NCBI RefSeq assembly: GCF_003846185.1 | Contig: NZ_ML123034.1 | Span: 2,063,885 to 2,127,884 of the forward strand | Direction: 5' to 3' | Length of the DNA stretch: 64,000 bases | Source of the DNA: Streptomyces sp. ADI96-02 | GTDB lineage: Bacteria; Actinomycetota; Actinomycetes; Streptomycetales; Streptomycetaceae | Shown here: positions 18,601 through 28,425 of the stretch, one piece after another | Layout: each line of letters begins with the position of its first letter | How positions within the stretch are numbered: the first letter of the stretch is position 1 | Made by a program: the position numbers and the translations under genes | Notes under the pieces: model-generated | Databases searched by the model: none | Seen by the model: the letters and a program-made list of their open reading frames with translations, nothing else | Told to the model about the DNA's origin: nothing

Positions 18601-18909
18601 TCCGTCAGCCTGGTGAAGCCCGCCGCGGGCACGTACACGATCGTCGTCGACGGCTACTCGGTTCCGTCCGGGAGCACCACGTACGACTACCGCGACGTGT
18701 ACTACGCGGCCTCGCTCGGCACGATCAAGGTCGACGGCACCAAGACCGTCGAGCTGGCCGGCGGCGCCAAGGCGCAGGTCGGCGCCGAGGTGCTGGTGGC
18801 GGGGGCTGCCCCCGCCGGCCGGCAGTTCTTCGGCGAGGTCCAGCTGGTGAACAAGCGCGGCACCGCCGCGGGCGCCGGCAGCGTCGTGATCGAGAAGGTC
18901 ACGCCGTAA
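15601..18909 (+). CDS. Secreted S8 (subtilisin/TPPII-like) serine protease
   Basis: 1102-residue exported protease. Seen: signal peptide (AAGLAAALAASGAAPAFAA, cleavage near residue 40), a propeptide-like region to about residue 200, then the triad Asp213 (ILDSGVD), His388 (GSHGTHVAG) and Ser584 (GTSMASP), with oxyanion Asn486 (SAGNSG). About 175 residues separate Asp from His, as in tripeptidyl-peptidase II, and the Ser region (SSRGP...ISAPG...GTSMASP) also resembles TPPII. Residues 650-1102 are beta-rich and may bind substrate or surface. ATG 15607 is an alternative start. No sortase signal or C-terminal anchor is seen. Confidence 0.9.
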   Translation: MLMTKESPSSIPGARRAARIAAAAGLAAALAASGAAPAFAAEDPAPAPVKPAATSDRGDKLGEADADLLAKAEAKGQKNVTMMIATAPGATEQVTEQLDAVKGSVLGQTYDKLGYVRATVPTAGAEATIKAASKLSSVLGIDLKQEVELDDPTPSGDRVAGAKQLKATGSYPAPGKKTPAKNPYNPSFETGAVDFVEQHPEADGRGITIGILDSGVDLGHPALRKTTTGERKIVDWVTATDPVSDGDGTWLRMTESVAGPTFTSGGTTYAAPAGSYRFSLFKESATAGGEMAGDLNRDGDTTDVWGVLYDQVAGTTRVDLNGNADFADDKVLKPYKEKFQVSYFGEDDPRTDVVERIPFVVETRKDVVYNAAGATADFVNIGVIEGSHGTHVAGITAANGLFGGEMDGAAPGAKIVSSRACTWSGGCTNIALTEGMIDLVVNRGVDIVNMSIGGLPPLNDGNNARAELYKRLVDIYGVQLIISAGNSGPGLNTIGDPALADHVISVGASISKETWAANYGSNVSKKYDMLPFSSRGPREDGGFAPIISAPGAAINTTQTWAAGGPVKEAGYSLPAGYSMLQGTSMASPQAAGAAALLLSAAKQKNLELPPADLRSALTSTATHIKDVPAHVQGSGLIDIVGAWKQITKKGEPAHEFTVKAPVDTAIDFALKDPGFGTGIYDREGGLKAGETKVYDVVVTRTTGPDRSVQHKLSWKNNDGTFELSSPEYVSLPLDTPVKVKVRAKARTSGVHSAILQVDDKKTAGVDHSVLSTVVVAEDLAAPGYAFKKSGTVQRNSTTSYFINVPEGAKTLEVAMSALRSGSQTRFVALHPYGTPVDPTATTMCYPNYENPANTCRPDARSYKDPQPGVWEIEVEARRTSPLLDNPYKLDVSLLGVSFDPAVQTIAEAKVGAPAAVNWTVTNTAAALSGKLQGGSLGSAKVAKPTISTGQQQISTVTIGAGVEKLDIALGGTSDANADIDLTVLKGATQVGSSTSAGSEESVSLVKPAAGTYTIVVDGYSVPSGSTTYDYRDVYYAASLGTIKVDGTKTVELAGGAKAQVGAEVLVAGAAPAGRQFFGEVQLVNKRGTAAGAGSVVIEKVTP

Positions 18910-18923
18910 CGGACCCTTCCTGA

Positions 18924-20321
<1,398 letters not shown>

Positions 20322-20336
20322 CCGGCACCAGAGCAC

Positions 20337-20369
20337 AGGGGCGGCCACCGGCGACCGGTGGCCGCCCCT
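20337..20369 (+). terminator. asd terminator
   Basis: Perfect 15-bp stem (20337-20351 with 20355-20369) and CGA loop, 15 bases after the asd stop. Confidence 0.85.
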
Positions 20370-20496
20370 CGCTGTCTCCGGACCCGTCCGCGCCCGCGCG
20401 GGGTCCGGCGGAAAAGGGGCATCGCGCTGGGGTGTCGCACGTGGAAGGATGGCCGGAAACGCCGCATATCAAGTCGCACACCTAGGAGATGACCGC

Positions 20497-23073
20497 GTGC
20501 CTGGCACGAATCTGACCCGCGAAGAGGCACAGGAGCGGGCGCGCCTGCTGACCGTGGACGCGTACGAGATCGATCTCGACCTCTCCGGAGCGCAGGAGGG
20601 CGGCACCTACCGGTCCGTGACCACCGTGCGCTTCGACTCCGCGGAGGCCGGTGCGGAGTCCTTCATCGACCTGGTCGCCCCGGCCGTCCACGAGGTGGTG
20701 CTGAACGGCGAGCCGCTGGACGCGAGCACCGCGTTCCGCGACTCGCGGATCGCGCTGCCGGGTCTGCTGCGGGGCCCCAACGAGCTGAAGGTCGTCGCGG
20801 AGTGCTCGTACACCAACACCGGTGAGGGCCTGCACCGGTTCGTCGATCCGGTCGACGAACAGGTCTATCTGTACACGCAGTTCGAGGTGCCGGACGCCCG
20901 CCGGGTGTTCGCCTCGTTCGAGCAGCCCGATCTGAAGGCGACCTTCCGGTTCACCGTGACGGCCCCCGCGGGCTGGACGGTCATCTCGAACTCCCCGACG
21001 CCCGAGCCGCACGACAACGTCTGGTCCTTCGCACCGACGCCGCGCATCTCGACGTACATCACGGCGCTCATCGCCGGTCCGTACCACGCGGTGCACAGCA
21101 GCTACGAGAAGGACGGCCAGTCCGTCCCGCTCGGCATCTACTGCCGCCCCTCGCTCGCCGAGTACCTCGACGCGGACGAGATCTTCGCGGTGACCCGGCA
21201 GGGCTTCGACTGGTTCCAGGAGAAGTTCGACTACGCGTACCCGTTCGCCAAGTACGACCAGCTCTTCGTCCCGGAGTTCAACGCGGGCGCGATGGAGAAC
21301 GCGGGCGCGGTCACCATCCGCGACCAGTACGTCTTCCGCTCCAAGGTGACGGACGCGTCGTACGAGGTGCGGGCCGAGACCATCCTGCACGAGCTGGCCC
21401 ACATGTGGTTCGGCGACCTCGTGACGATGGAGTGGTGGAACGACCTCTGGCTGAACGAGTCGTTCGCCACGTACACCTCGATCGCCTGCCAGGCGGACGC
21501 GGTGGGCTCCAAGTGGCCGCACTCGTGGACCACGTTCGCCAACTCCATGAAGACCTGGGCGTACCGGCAGGACCAACTGCCCTCCACGCACCCGATCATG
21601 GCGGACATCACCGACCTGGACGACGTCCTGGTCAACTTCGACGGGATCACGTACGCCAAGGGCGCCTCGGTCCTCAAGCAGCTCGTGGCGTACGTCGGCA
21701 CGGACGCCTTCTTCGAGGGCGTGCAGGCGTACTTCAAGGCGCACGCCTTCGGCAACACCCGGCTGTCGGACCTGCTGGGCGCGCTGGAGAAGACCTCCGG
21801 CCGCGATCTGAGGACCTGGTCGAAGGCGTGGCTGGAGACGGCGGGCATCAACATCCTGCGCCCGGAGGTCGAGACGGACGCGAACGGCCACGTCACCTCC
21901 TTCACCGTCCTCCAGGAGGCCCCGGCGCTGCCCGCCGGAGCGAAGGGCGAGCCGACGCTGCGCCCGCACCGGATCGCCATCGGCTGCTACGACCTGGACG
22001 CGGACGGCAAGCTGGTCCGCACGGACCGCATCGAGCTGGACGTCGACGGCGAGCGCACCGCCGTGCCGTTCCCCAAGGGCACGGCACGCCCGGCGGTCAT
22101 CCTCCTCAACGACGACGACCTGTCGTACGCGAAGGTCCGCCTCGACGAGGAGTCGCTGCGGGTCGTCACCGAGCACCTGGGCGACTTCGCGGAGTCGCTG
22201 CCGCGCGCCCTGTGCTGGGCCTCGGCCTGGGACATGACGCGCGACGGCGAGCTGGCGACGCGGGACTACCTCTCGCTGGTGCTGTCCGGCATCGGCAAGG
22301 AGTCCGACATCGGCGTGGTCCAGTCGCTGCACCGCCAGGTGAAGCTGGCGCTGGACCTGTACGCGGCGCCGCAGACCCGCGAGGGCGCGCTCAACCAGTG
22401 GACGGACGCGACCCTGGCGCACCTGCGGGCGGCGGAGCCGGGCAGCGACCACCAGCTGGCGTGGGCGCGGGCCTTCGCGGCGACGGCGCGCAACCCGCAG
22501 CAGCTGGACCTGCTCCAGTCGCTGCTGAACGGTTCGGAGGCCGTCGAGGGGCTGGCCGTCGACACCGAGCTGCGGTGGACGTTCGTGGAGCGGCTGGCCG
22601 CGGCCGGACTGCTGGACGAGGAGGAGATCGCCGCCGAGTACGAGCGCGACCGGACGGCGGCGGGCGAGCGCCACGCCGCCGCCGCGCGGGCCGCACAGCC
22701 CTCGGAGGAGGCCAAGGCCGAGGCGTGGGCGTCGGTCGTGGAGTCCGACAAGCTGCCGAACTCCCTCCAGGAGGCGGTCATCACCGGCTTCGTCCAGACG
22801 GACCAGCGCGAGCTGCTGGCCCCGTACGCCGGGAAGTACTTCGCCGCGGTGAAGGAGGTCTGGGAGACGCGCAGCCACGAGATGGCCCAGCAGATCGCGG
22901 TGGGCCTGTACCCGGCCCTCCAGGTCTCGCGGGAGACGCTGGACGCCACGGACGCCTGGCTTGCCTCGGCCGAGCCGAGCGCGGCCCTGCGCCGGCTGAT
23001 GTCGGAGTCCCGGGCGGGCGTGGAGCGGGCGCTGAAGGCCCAGGCGGCGGACGCGGCGGCGGCCACCGCGTAA
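20497..23073 (+). CDS. pepN: Aminopeptidase N (M1), paralog 2
   Basis: 858-residue M1 zinc aminopeptidase, the more canonical of the two copies. Seen: GAMENAG at 264-270, HELAH at 298-302 with Glu321 (zinc ligands His298, His302, Glu321; catalytic Glu299), and WLNESFATY. The C-terminal ERAP1-like domain is present. GTG 20497 has AGGAGA seven bases upstream; the upstream in-frame GTG/ATG codons lack ribosome sites. Both paralogs begin with the same PGxNL(S/T)R(D/E)EAQERA motif, showing a common origin. The Streptomyces lividans enzyme of this type is a cytosolic lysyl-type aminopeptidase. Confidence 0.95.
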   Translation: MPGTNLTREEAQERARLLTVDAYEIDLDLSGAQEGGTYRSVTTVRFDSAEAGAESFIDLVAPAVHEVVLNGEPLDASTAFRDSRIALPGLLRGPNELKVVAECSYTNTGEGLHRFVDPVDEQVYLYTQFEVPDARRVFASFEQPDLKATFRFTVTAPAGWTVISNSPTPEPHDNVWSFAPTPRISTYITALIAGPYHAVHSSYEKDGQSVPLGIYCRPSLAEYLDADEIFAVTRQGFDWFQEKFDYAYPFAKYDQLFVPEFNAGAMENAGAVTIRDQYVFRSKVTDASYEVRAETILHELAHMWFGDLVTMEWWNDLWLNESFATYTSIACQADAVGSKWPHSWTTFANSMKTWAYRQDQLPSTHPIMADITDLDDVLVNFDGITYAKGASVLKQLVAYVGTDAFFEGVQAYFKAHAFGNTRLSDLLGALEKTSGRDLRTWSKAWLETAGINILRPEVETDANGHVTSFTVLQEAPALPAGAKGEPTLRPHRIAIGCYDLDADGKLVRTDRIELDVDGERTAVPFPKGTARPAVILLNDDDLSYAKVRLDEESLRVVTEHLGDFAESLPRALCWASAWDMTRDGELATRDYLSLVLSGIGKESDIGVVQSLHRQVKLALDLYAAPQTREGALNQWTDATLAHLRAAEPGSDHQLAWARAFAATARNPQQLDLLQSLLNGSEAVEGLAVDTELRWTFVERLAAAGLLDEEEIAAEYERDRTAAGERHAAAARAAQPSEEAKAEAWASVVESDKLPNSLQEAVITGFVQTDQRELLAPYAGKYFAAVKEVWETRSHEMAQQIAVGLYPALQVSRETLDATDAWLASAEPSAALRRLMSESRAGVERALKAQAADAAAATA

Positions 23074-23088
23074 CCGGCGGCACGGACC

Positions 23089-23118
23089 GGGGGCGCCTCC
23101 CGTACGGGAGGCGCCCCC
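23089..23118. terminator. Bidirectional terminator, pepN 2 / small membrane gene
   Basis: Perfect palindrome of 14-bp arms around TA, between the convergent stops at 23073 and 23207. Confidence 0.85.
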
Positions 23119-23206
23119 TTCGGCGTGCGCGGCGCGTGCGCGGCCGGACGCACGGAAGCGCCGCGCGGTAGCTGCTACCGGCGGCGCGTCCGTCAAAGCG
23201 GGCGGG

Positions 23207-23434
23207 TCAGACCTTCTTGGACTTGTCCAGGACCATGACGAGGGCGGTGATCACGACGAACAGGCCGATCGGCGCCAGGACGAAGAGCCCGACGGTATCC
23301 ATCACGCTCAGGCCCGTGCCCGGGTCGTCACCGTCGTCGGGCGTGAGCGCGAGTGCCGGGGCCGACATGAGCAGCATCATCAGCGTCGTCCCGGCCGCGA
23401 CGGCGCCGGCGCGCATAGCGTTCTTCTTGTCCAC
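23207..23434 (-). CDS. Small membrane protein downstream of malQ
   Basis: 75 residues from GTG 23434: a hydrophobic N-terminus (AVAAGTTLMMLLMSAPALA, possibly a cleaved signal), an acidic linker (DDGDDPG), one clear transmembrane helix (VGLFVLAPIGLFVVITALVMV) and a short basic tail (DKSKK). It starts 20 bases after the malQ stop on the same strand, so it is probably the last gene of that operon. No ribosome site is convincing; ATG 23416 is an alternative start. Function unknown. Confidence 0.7.
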   Translation of the reverse strand: MDKKNAMRAGAVAAGTTLMMLLMSAPALALTPDDGDDPGTGLSVMDTVGLFVLAPIGLFVVITALVMVLDKSKKV

Positions 23435-23454
23435 GGTGCCAACGTAGCGAACGC

Positions 23455-25665
23455 CTAGAGGCGGCGCTCGCCCGGGGGTGCCGTATGACCCTTTCGGGGC
23501 GTGAGGACCTCCATCAGTGCGTGCAGCCGGGGCGAGGCGGCGATCTCCTCCAGCGTGACGGGGTGGCCCTCGGCGTCGGCGATCGGCAGCCGCCAGTTGG
23601 GGTACTGGTCCCAGGTGCCGGGGAGGTTCTGCGGGCGGCGGTCGCCGACCGTGTCCGGGAGCCAGACGCCGACCATGCGGGCGGGGGTGCTCAGCAGGAA
23701 GCGGTGGACGGCCCGGACGGCGGCCTCCTCGTCGCCGTCGCCCTCGGGGAGCATCCGCAGCCGGGCGAGCAGGGCCAGCCACTCGGCGGTGTCGGTGGCG
23801 TCCTCGGTCAGCTCCTCCTCCAGCGGGCGGGTGAGCAGGCCGAGGCGGTGGCGCAGGGACACGTGGTCGCCGGTCAGCCGGGCCGCGGTGGAGGGCAGGT
23901 CGTGGGTGGTGGCGGTGGCCAGGCAGTCCTGGCGCCAGGTCCGCGGGGCCAGCGGCCGGCCGTCGCCGTCCCAGTCGCGCTCGAACCAGAGCACGGAGGT
24001 GCCGAGCACGCCGCGCCGGGCCAGCGCCTCGCGGACGCCCGGCTCGACGGTGCCGAGGTCCTCGCCGACGACGACGGCTCCGGCCCGGTGGGCTTCCAGG
24101 ACCAGGACGGCGAGCATGGCCTCGGCGTCCTGGGCGACGTACGCGCCCTCGGTGGGCGGCCGGCCCTCGGGCACCCACCAGAGCCGGAACAGCCCCATGA
24201 CGTGGTCGACGCGCAGGGCGCCCGCACGCGCCAGCAGCCCGCGCAGCAGTCCGCGGTAGGCGGCGTAGCCGGTCGCGGCGAGGACGTCCGGGCGCCAGGG
24301 CGGCAGGCCCCAGTCCTGGCCGCGCGCGTTGAAGGCGTCCGGGGGCGCGCCGACGGACATGCCCCGGGCGAAGGCGTCCTGCTGGGCCCAGGTGTCGGCG
24401 CCGGACGGGTGCACCCCGACGGCGAGGTCGTGCACGATCCCGACGGACATCCCGGCGTCCTCGGCGGCCCGCTGGGCGGCGGCGAGCTGGCCGGCCGTCA
24501 GCCAGGCGAGGCGGCAGTGGAAGTCGACCCGGTCCAGCAGCTCGGCACGGGCGCGGGCGGTCCCGGCGGAGCGCGGGTCGCGCAGCGGTGCGGGCCAGGC
24601 GTGCCAGTCGGGGCCGTGCACTTCGGCGAGCGCGCACCACAGGGCGTGGTCCTCCAGCGCCTGCCCCTGCTCGGCCAGGAAGTCGCAGTAGTCGGCGCGC
24701 CTGCCGGGGGTGAGCGGGACCCGGTGGACGAGCTCCAGGGCCTGCCGCTTCAGCTCCCAGACGGCGTCCCGGTCGATCAGCGCGCCCTTGTTCAGCACGG
24801 CCTCGCTCAGTGCGGCGGCGTCCTGGCGCAGGTCGTCCAGGACCTCGCGGTCGCGGACGTGCCCGTACTCCGGGACCGACTCGACGTGCAGGTGCACGGG
24901 GTCGGGGAAGCGGCGCGAGGAGGGGCGGTAGGGGGACGGGTCGGTGGGCGCGCCCGGTACGGCGGCGTGCAGCGGGTTGACCTGGACGAAGCCGGCGCCG
25001 AGGGTGCGTCCGGACCAGGCGGCGAGGTCGGCCAGGTCGCCGAGGTCGCCCATGCCCCAGGAGCGGGCGGAGAGCAGCGAGTAGAGCTGGACCAGGAAGC
25101 CGTGGGTGCGCTCGGGCGGCCGGGGGAGGCGGGCCGGGGCGGCGATGAGCGTGGCGGTGGCGCGGTGGTGGTCGGGGGTGAGGACCTGGAGGCGGTGCAC
25201 GCCGTGGGGCGGCTCGGTCCACCAGGCGGGGAGGGGCGCGGGCGGGGCGTCGCCGGGCGTCGTCGGAGGGATGGCGTCCGGCGTCGTCGGAGGGATGGCG
25301 TCCGGCGTCCTCGCGGGGCCCGCCGCCCGTACGCGCATGCTCAGCGGGGCGGGAGTGCGGCCCGGGGCGGGTGCGGTGCCCTCGGCGTGCTCCGGCTCGA
25401 CCGTGAGGGTCGAGCCGGAGGGCAGCCCGGTCAGGACGGACGGCAGCGGCTCACCGGCCCAGACCACCACGGTCGGCGGCAGCAGGCGCGAGCGCGACTC
25501 CGCCGCCGCGAGGGACTTCCCGACGTCCGCCGGGGTGCCGGCGTCCACGCCCAGCGCGGCGAGCACGGCGATGACCGTGTCGTCGGGGACGGACACCGTG
25601 ACACCCGGGGACGGGGAGTAGGAGGTGGCGACGCCGTGCAGGGCGGCGAGCCGCGACAAGCCCAT
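23455..25665 (-). CDS. malQ: 4-alpha-glucanotransferase (amylomaltase)
   Basis: GH77 enzyme of 736 residues that transfers alpha-1,4-glucan segments, used in maltodextrin and glycogen metabolism (cytosol). Seen: catalytic nucleophile Asp487 in LRVDHVMGLFRLWW, acid/base Glu535 in VVGEDLGTVEP, and Asp589 in TTHDLPSTAA. The N-terminal region has a proline-rich linker with an in-frame 24-bp duplication (TPDAIPPT twice, 25256-25303). The ATG abuts the stop of the repeat-protein gene upstream (TGA then ATG), with CCAGGAG before it, indicating translational coupling. The small membrane gene follows. Confidence 0.95.
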   Translation of the reverse strand: MGLSRLAALHGVATSYSPSPGVTVSVPDDTVIAVLAALGVDAGTPADVGKSLAAAESRSRLLPPTVVVWAGEPLPSVLTGLPSGSTLTVEPEHAEGTAPAPGRTPAPLSMRVRAAGPARTPDAIPPTTPDAIPPTTPGDAPPAPLPAWWTEPPHGVHRLQVLTPDHHRATATLIAAPARLPRPPERTHGFLVQLYSLLSARSWGMGDLGDLADLAAWSGRTLGAGFVQVNPLHAAVPGAPTDPSPYRPSSRRFPDPVHLHVESVPEYGHVRDREVLDDLRQDAAALSEAVLNKGALIDRDAVWELKRQALELVHRVPLTPGRRADYCDFLAEQGQALEDHALWCALAEVHGPDWHAWPAPLRDPRSAGTARARAELLDRVDFHCRLAWLTAGQLAAAQRAAEDAGMSVGIVHDLAVGVHPSGADTWAQQDAFARGMSVGAPPDAFNARGQDWGLPPWRPDVLAATGYAAYRGLLRGLLARAGALRVDHVMGLFRLWWVPEGRPPTEGAYVAQDAEAMLAVLVLEAHRAGAVVVGEDLGTVEPGVREALARRGVLGTSVLWFERDWDGDGRPLAPRTWRQDCLATATTHDLPSTAARLTGDHVSLRHRLGLLTRPLEEELTEDATDTAEWLALLARLRMLPEGDGDEEAAVRAVHRFLLSTPARMVGVWLPDTVGDRRPQNLPGTWDQYPNWRLPIADAEGHPVTLEEIAASPRLHALMEVLTPRKGHTAPPGERRL

Positions 25666-25977
25666 TCAGACTCCTGGGAACTCCAGGCCCCCCGCGGTGC
25701 CGGGTGCGGTCGGCTCGCTGGTCAGAGGGGCGACGGCGGCGAGCGGTGGCTCGCTCGTGAGGGGTGTGGCGTCGGCGAGCGGCGGCTCGCTGGTGAGCGG
25801 TGCGGCATCGGCGAACGAGGACGCGCCGAGCAGGAGGGAGACGTCGGCGAGCGGCGGGGCGCTGATCAGGTGAGCGACATCGGAGAGCGGGAGTTCGCTG
25901 GTCAGGGGTGCGGGCGTGGTCTGGGCGGGTACCTGTTTGGAGAGGGCGGAGAGCAGGAGCTGCGCGGATGCGGGCAT
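25666..25977 (-). CDS. Dodecapeptide-repeat protein coupled to malQ
   Basis: 103-residue protein with a 23-residue N-terminus (MPASAQLLLSALSKQVPAQT...) and six tandem 12-residue units (24-95), three of them starting PLTSEP: consensus PLTSEPPLADAT, then a short GGLEFPGV tail. It has no Cys, no signal peptide and no membrane helix. A strong AGGAGG lies 5 bases before ATG 25977, and the stop is directly followed by the malQ start, so translation is credible and coupled. I know no family for it. It could be a structural or binding partner of MalQ or a fast-evolving leader protein; function unknown. Confidence 0.7.
   Translation of the reverse strand: MPASAQLLLSALSKQVPAQTTPAPLTSELPLSDVAHLISAPPLADVSLLLGASSFADAAPLTSEPPLADATPLTSEPPLAAVAPLTSEPTAPGTAGGLEFPGV
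25693..25908 (-). repeat. Six 36-bp in-frame tandem repeats
   Basis: Exact 36-base periodicity over 216 bases, encoding PLTSELPLSDVA, HLISAPPLADVS, LLLGASSFADAA, PLTSEPPLADAT, PLTSEPPLAAVA and PLTSEPTAPGTA. The 3' units are most alike, so recent expansion occurred at that end. Confidence 0.85.
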
Positions 25978-26318
25978 GGTGGCCTCCTGGCCGTGGAGAA
26001 CAGGACACAGCAGACCTACCCAGGGCTCGCGCGGGCAGACGTGGACGTGACGTACGCGTTACGGCAACGAGCCCGGCGTGCCGCGGGTCACATCCCGTTC
26101 CCACGGACGGCGGGCAGGGGCCGGTTTCGGCCGGCCTCTGGGATCACAGCTACCGCACGGGGCCCGTGCCCGCCACCGCTCCGGGCATGCGGCGTACGCC
26201 CGTACGCGTGAAGGCCCGTACGCGTCCCGCGTGCGTCCCGAGGGCGGCGTGCGTCCCGCGTGCGGGCGGCGTCCTGCGGCACGGGCGGCCCGGTCCCAGG
26301 CTTGAGACGCCGTCGATG
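25978..26318. other. Intergenic region upstream of the repeat-protein/malQ operon
   Basis: 341 bases between two minus-strand genes. It should hold the promoter of the repeat-protein/malQ operon. The HNH-proximal part (about 26188-26275) is made of short CCCGTACGCGT / GTGCGTCCCG repeats. No regulator site is recognised. Confidence 0.5.
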
Positions 26319-26855
26319 TCAGGCGGAGACGCCGTCGATCCGGGCCATCACGTCGTCCGCGCCGAACGGCTGGAGGTAGGGCAGCCAGCGCGGGTCGCGG
26401 TGGCCGGTGCCGATGATCCGCCAGGCCAGGCCGGTCGGCGGGGCGGGCTGGTGGCGCAGCCGCCAGCCCAGCTCGGGCAGATGGCGGTCGGCCTTGACGT
26501 GGTTGCAGCGGCGGCAGGCCGCCACCACGTTGTCCCAGGCGTGCTGTCCACCGCGGCTGCGCGGGATGACGTGGTCGACGCTGGTGGCGGCGGCCCCGCA
26601 GTACATGCAGCGCCCGCCGTCCCGGGCGAACAGGGCCCGCCGCGTGAGGGGCACGGGGCCGCGGTAGGGGACCCGGACGAAGCGCTTGAGGCGGACCACG
26701 CTGGGCGCGGGGACGGCACGGGTGGCACTGTGCAGGAAGGAGCCGGCCTCCTCCAGGCAGATGGCCTTGTTTTCGAGGACGAGGACGAGCGCGCGGCGGA
26801 GCGGCACGACGCCGAGCGGCTCGTACGACGCGTTGAGAACCAGGACGTGCGGCAC
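26319..26855 (-). CDS. HNH endonuclease-domain protein
   Basis: 178-residue protein. The N-terminal half (VLVLNASYEPLGVVPLRRAL) is the conserved module of a widespread actinobacterial HNH family. The C-terminal half has the HNH motif with a zinc pair: CMYCG, then VDHVIPRSRGG and NVVAACRRCNHVKADR. GTG 26855 follows AAGGAGG by 8 bases. Cellular role unknown: such proteins are chromosomal, single-gene and conserved, so repair or RNA-linked roles are as likely as defence. It is divergent from mscS. Confidence 0.88.
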   Translation of the reverse strand: MPHVLVLNASYEPLGVVPLRRALVLVLENKAICLEEAGSFLHSATRAVPAPSVVRLKRFVRVPYRGPVPLTRRALFARDGGRCMYCGAAATSVDHVIPRSRGGQHAWDNVVAACRRCNHVKADRHLPELGWRLRHQPAPPTGLAWRIIGTGHRDPRWLPYLQPFGADDVMARIDGVSA

Positions 26856-27169
26856 GGTGGATGCCTCCTTGTACGCCGGCGGCGCGTGGCTCGCGCCGGG
26901 ACGATCCGCTCTCAGTCTCTCCTCATGGCTGGTCGAAGCGCCACCACGTAGGGGTAACGGGCCGGAAGGATTTTTCTCACCCTCCGCCGCGGCGCACCGC
27001 CCGAGGGGCCGTGGGGGCTGTCCCACCAGGGTCGCCGTGCGCGGTGTGCGATCGGCCACAGGAGGGCGGCGCAGGTGAGACCTGTCTCTCCCGCCCCGAC
27101 GGCAACGATCCGCTCCCCCGGCTTCGTTAGTGTTATTGATCCACCGTCGCTCCTCTGGAGGTCCTCGCC
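26856..27169. other. Divergent intergenic region, HNH gene / mscS
   Basis: 314 bases holding the promoters of both divergent genes. It is slightly less GC-rich near 26940-26985 and near 27125-27140 (TTAGTGTTATTGATC). No named motif is found. Confidence 0.5.
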
Positions 27170-28243
27170 GTGTCCCTGTCCGCCCTCTTGGCCGCGGCCC
27201 CGTCACCCGAGCCCGGCGGCTCGCTCGACGAAGCCGCCGAGCAGGCCGGCAACGCCGCGAGCTGGGTCGAGGAGAACTGGTCCACCTGGCTGAGCACGGG
27301 CTTGCGGATCCTGCTGATCGTGGCCGTCGCGATCACCCTGCGGTACCTGATCCGGCGCGCGCTGACCAATCTGATCGACCGGATGAACCGCAGCGCCCAG
27401 GCGGTGGAGGGCACCGCGCTCGGCGGGCTGCTGGTCAACGCGGAGCGCCGCCGCCAGCGCTCGGAGGCGATCGGTTCGGTCCTGCGCTCGGTGGCGTCCT
27501 TCGTGATCATGGGCACGGCCGCGCTGATGGTGCTGGGCGCGTTCAAGATCAACCTGGCTCCGCTGCTGGCATCGGCGGGTGTCGCCGGTGTGGCCCTCGG
27601 CTTCGGCGCCCGCAACCTGGTCACGGACTTCCTCTCCGGCGTCTTCATGATCCTGGAGGACCAGTACGGCGTCGGGGACACCGTCGACGCGGGCGTGGCC
27701 TCCGGCGAGGTCATCGAGGTGGGGCTGCGGGTCACCAAGCTGCGCGGCGACAACGGCGAGATCTGGTACGTCCGCAACGGCGAGGTGAAGCGGATCGGCA
27801 ACCTCAGCCAGGGCTGGTCCACGGCCGGGATCGACGTGACGGTGCGCCCCACCGAGAAGCTGGAGGACGTCCGCGCGGCGATCACCACGGCCGCGGAGAC
27901 GATGACCAAGGAAGAGCCCTGGTCGGAGCGGCTGTGGGGGCCGGTCGAAGTACTCGGCCTGGACTCCGTGCTGCTGGAGTCCATGACCGTGCGGGTGACG
28001 GCGAAGACGATGCCGGGCAAGTCCCTCGGCGTCGAGCGGGAGTTGCGCTGGCGCATCAAGCAGTCCCTGGACGAGGCGGGCATCCGGATGGTCGGCGTCC
28101 TGCCCGTCCAGGCGGAGGGGCAGGACGGCGCGGACCCGACCGCGGCCATGGCCCCGCCCTCCGCGTACGCCTCGGCGACCTCGCCGCAGTCCCTGGCGGC
28201 CACCCCGATACCGCCGGCCGCGCCGCCGAACCTGAGCAAGTAG
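27170..28243 (+). CDS. MscS-family mechanosensitive channel
   Basis: 357-residue small-conductance mechanosensitive channel homologue for osmotic downshock release (plasma membrane). Seen: an extracellular N-terminus, helix 1 (TGLRILLIVAVAITLRYLI), helix 2 (VLRSVASFVIMGTAALMVLG), the pore helix and hinge (LLASAGVAGVALGFGARNLV), then the beta domain (EDQYGVGDTV). The C-terminus is a Pro/Ala-rich tail. GTG 27170 has GGAGG upstream. A perfect hairpin follows. Confidence 0.92.
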   Translation: MSLSALLAAAPSPEPGGSLDEAAEQAGNAASWVEENWSTWLSTGLRILLIVAVAITLRYLIRRALTNLIDRMNRSAQAVEGTALGGLLVNAERRRQRSEAIGSVLRSVASFVIMGTAALMVLGAFKINLAPLLASAGVAGVALGFGARNLVTDFLSGVFMILEDQYGVGDTVDAGVASGEVIEVGLRVTKLRGDNGEIWYVRNGEVKRIGNLSQGWSTAGIDVTVRPTEKLEDVRAAITTAAETMTKEEPWSERLWGPVEVLGLDSVLLESMTVRVTAKTMPGKSLGVERELRWRIKQSLDEAGIRMVGVLPVQAEGQDGADPTAAMAPPSAYASATSPQSLAATPIPPAAPPNLSK

Positions 28244-28255
28244 CCGTCTCCCTCC

Positions 28256-28290
28256 CAGGGGCGTCCCGCCGCACCGGCGGGGCGCCCCTG
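28256..28290 (+). terminator. mscS terminator
   Basis: Stem of 15-16 bp (28256-28271 with 28275-28290), 13 bases after the mscS stop. Confidence 0.8.
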
Positions 28291-28425
28291 TGCGCTGTGC
28301 GGGGCGTACCGCCGACGCGCCGCGCGGGGGCGCTCGGCGATGTGACGCTTCGGTTGCCGCCGGGGTGGACCCGGTGGCGGCCCTTGACGGCCCGGTGACC
28401 CGCGTCCTACCGTCCCCTCACCGAA

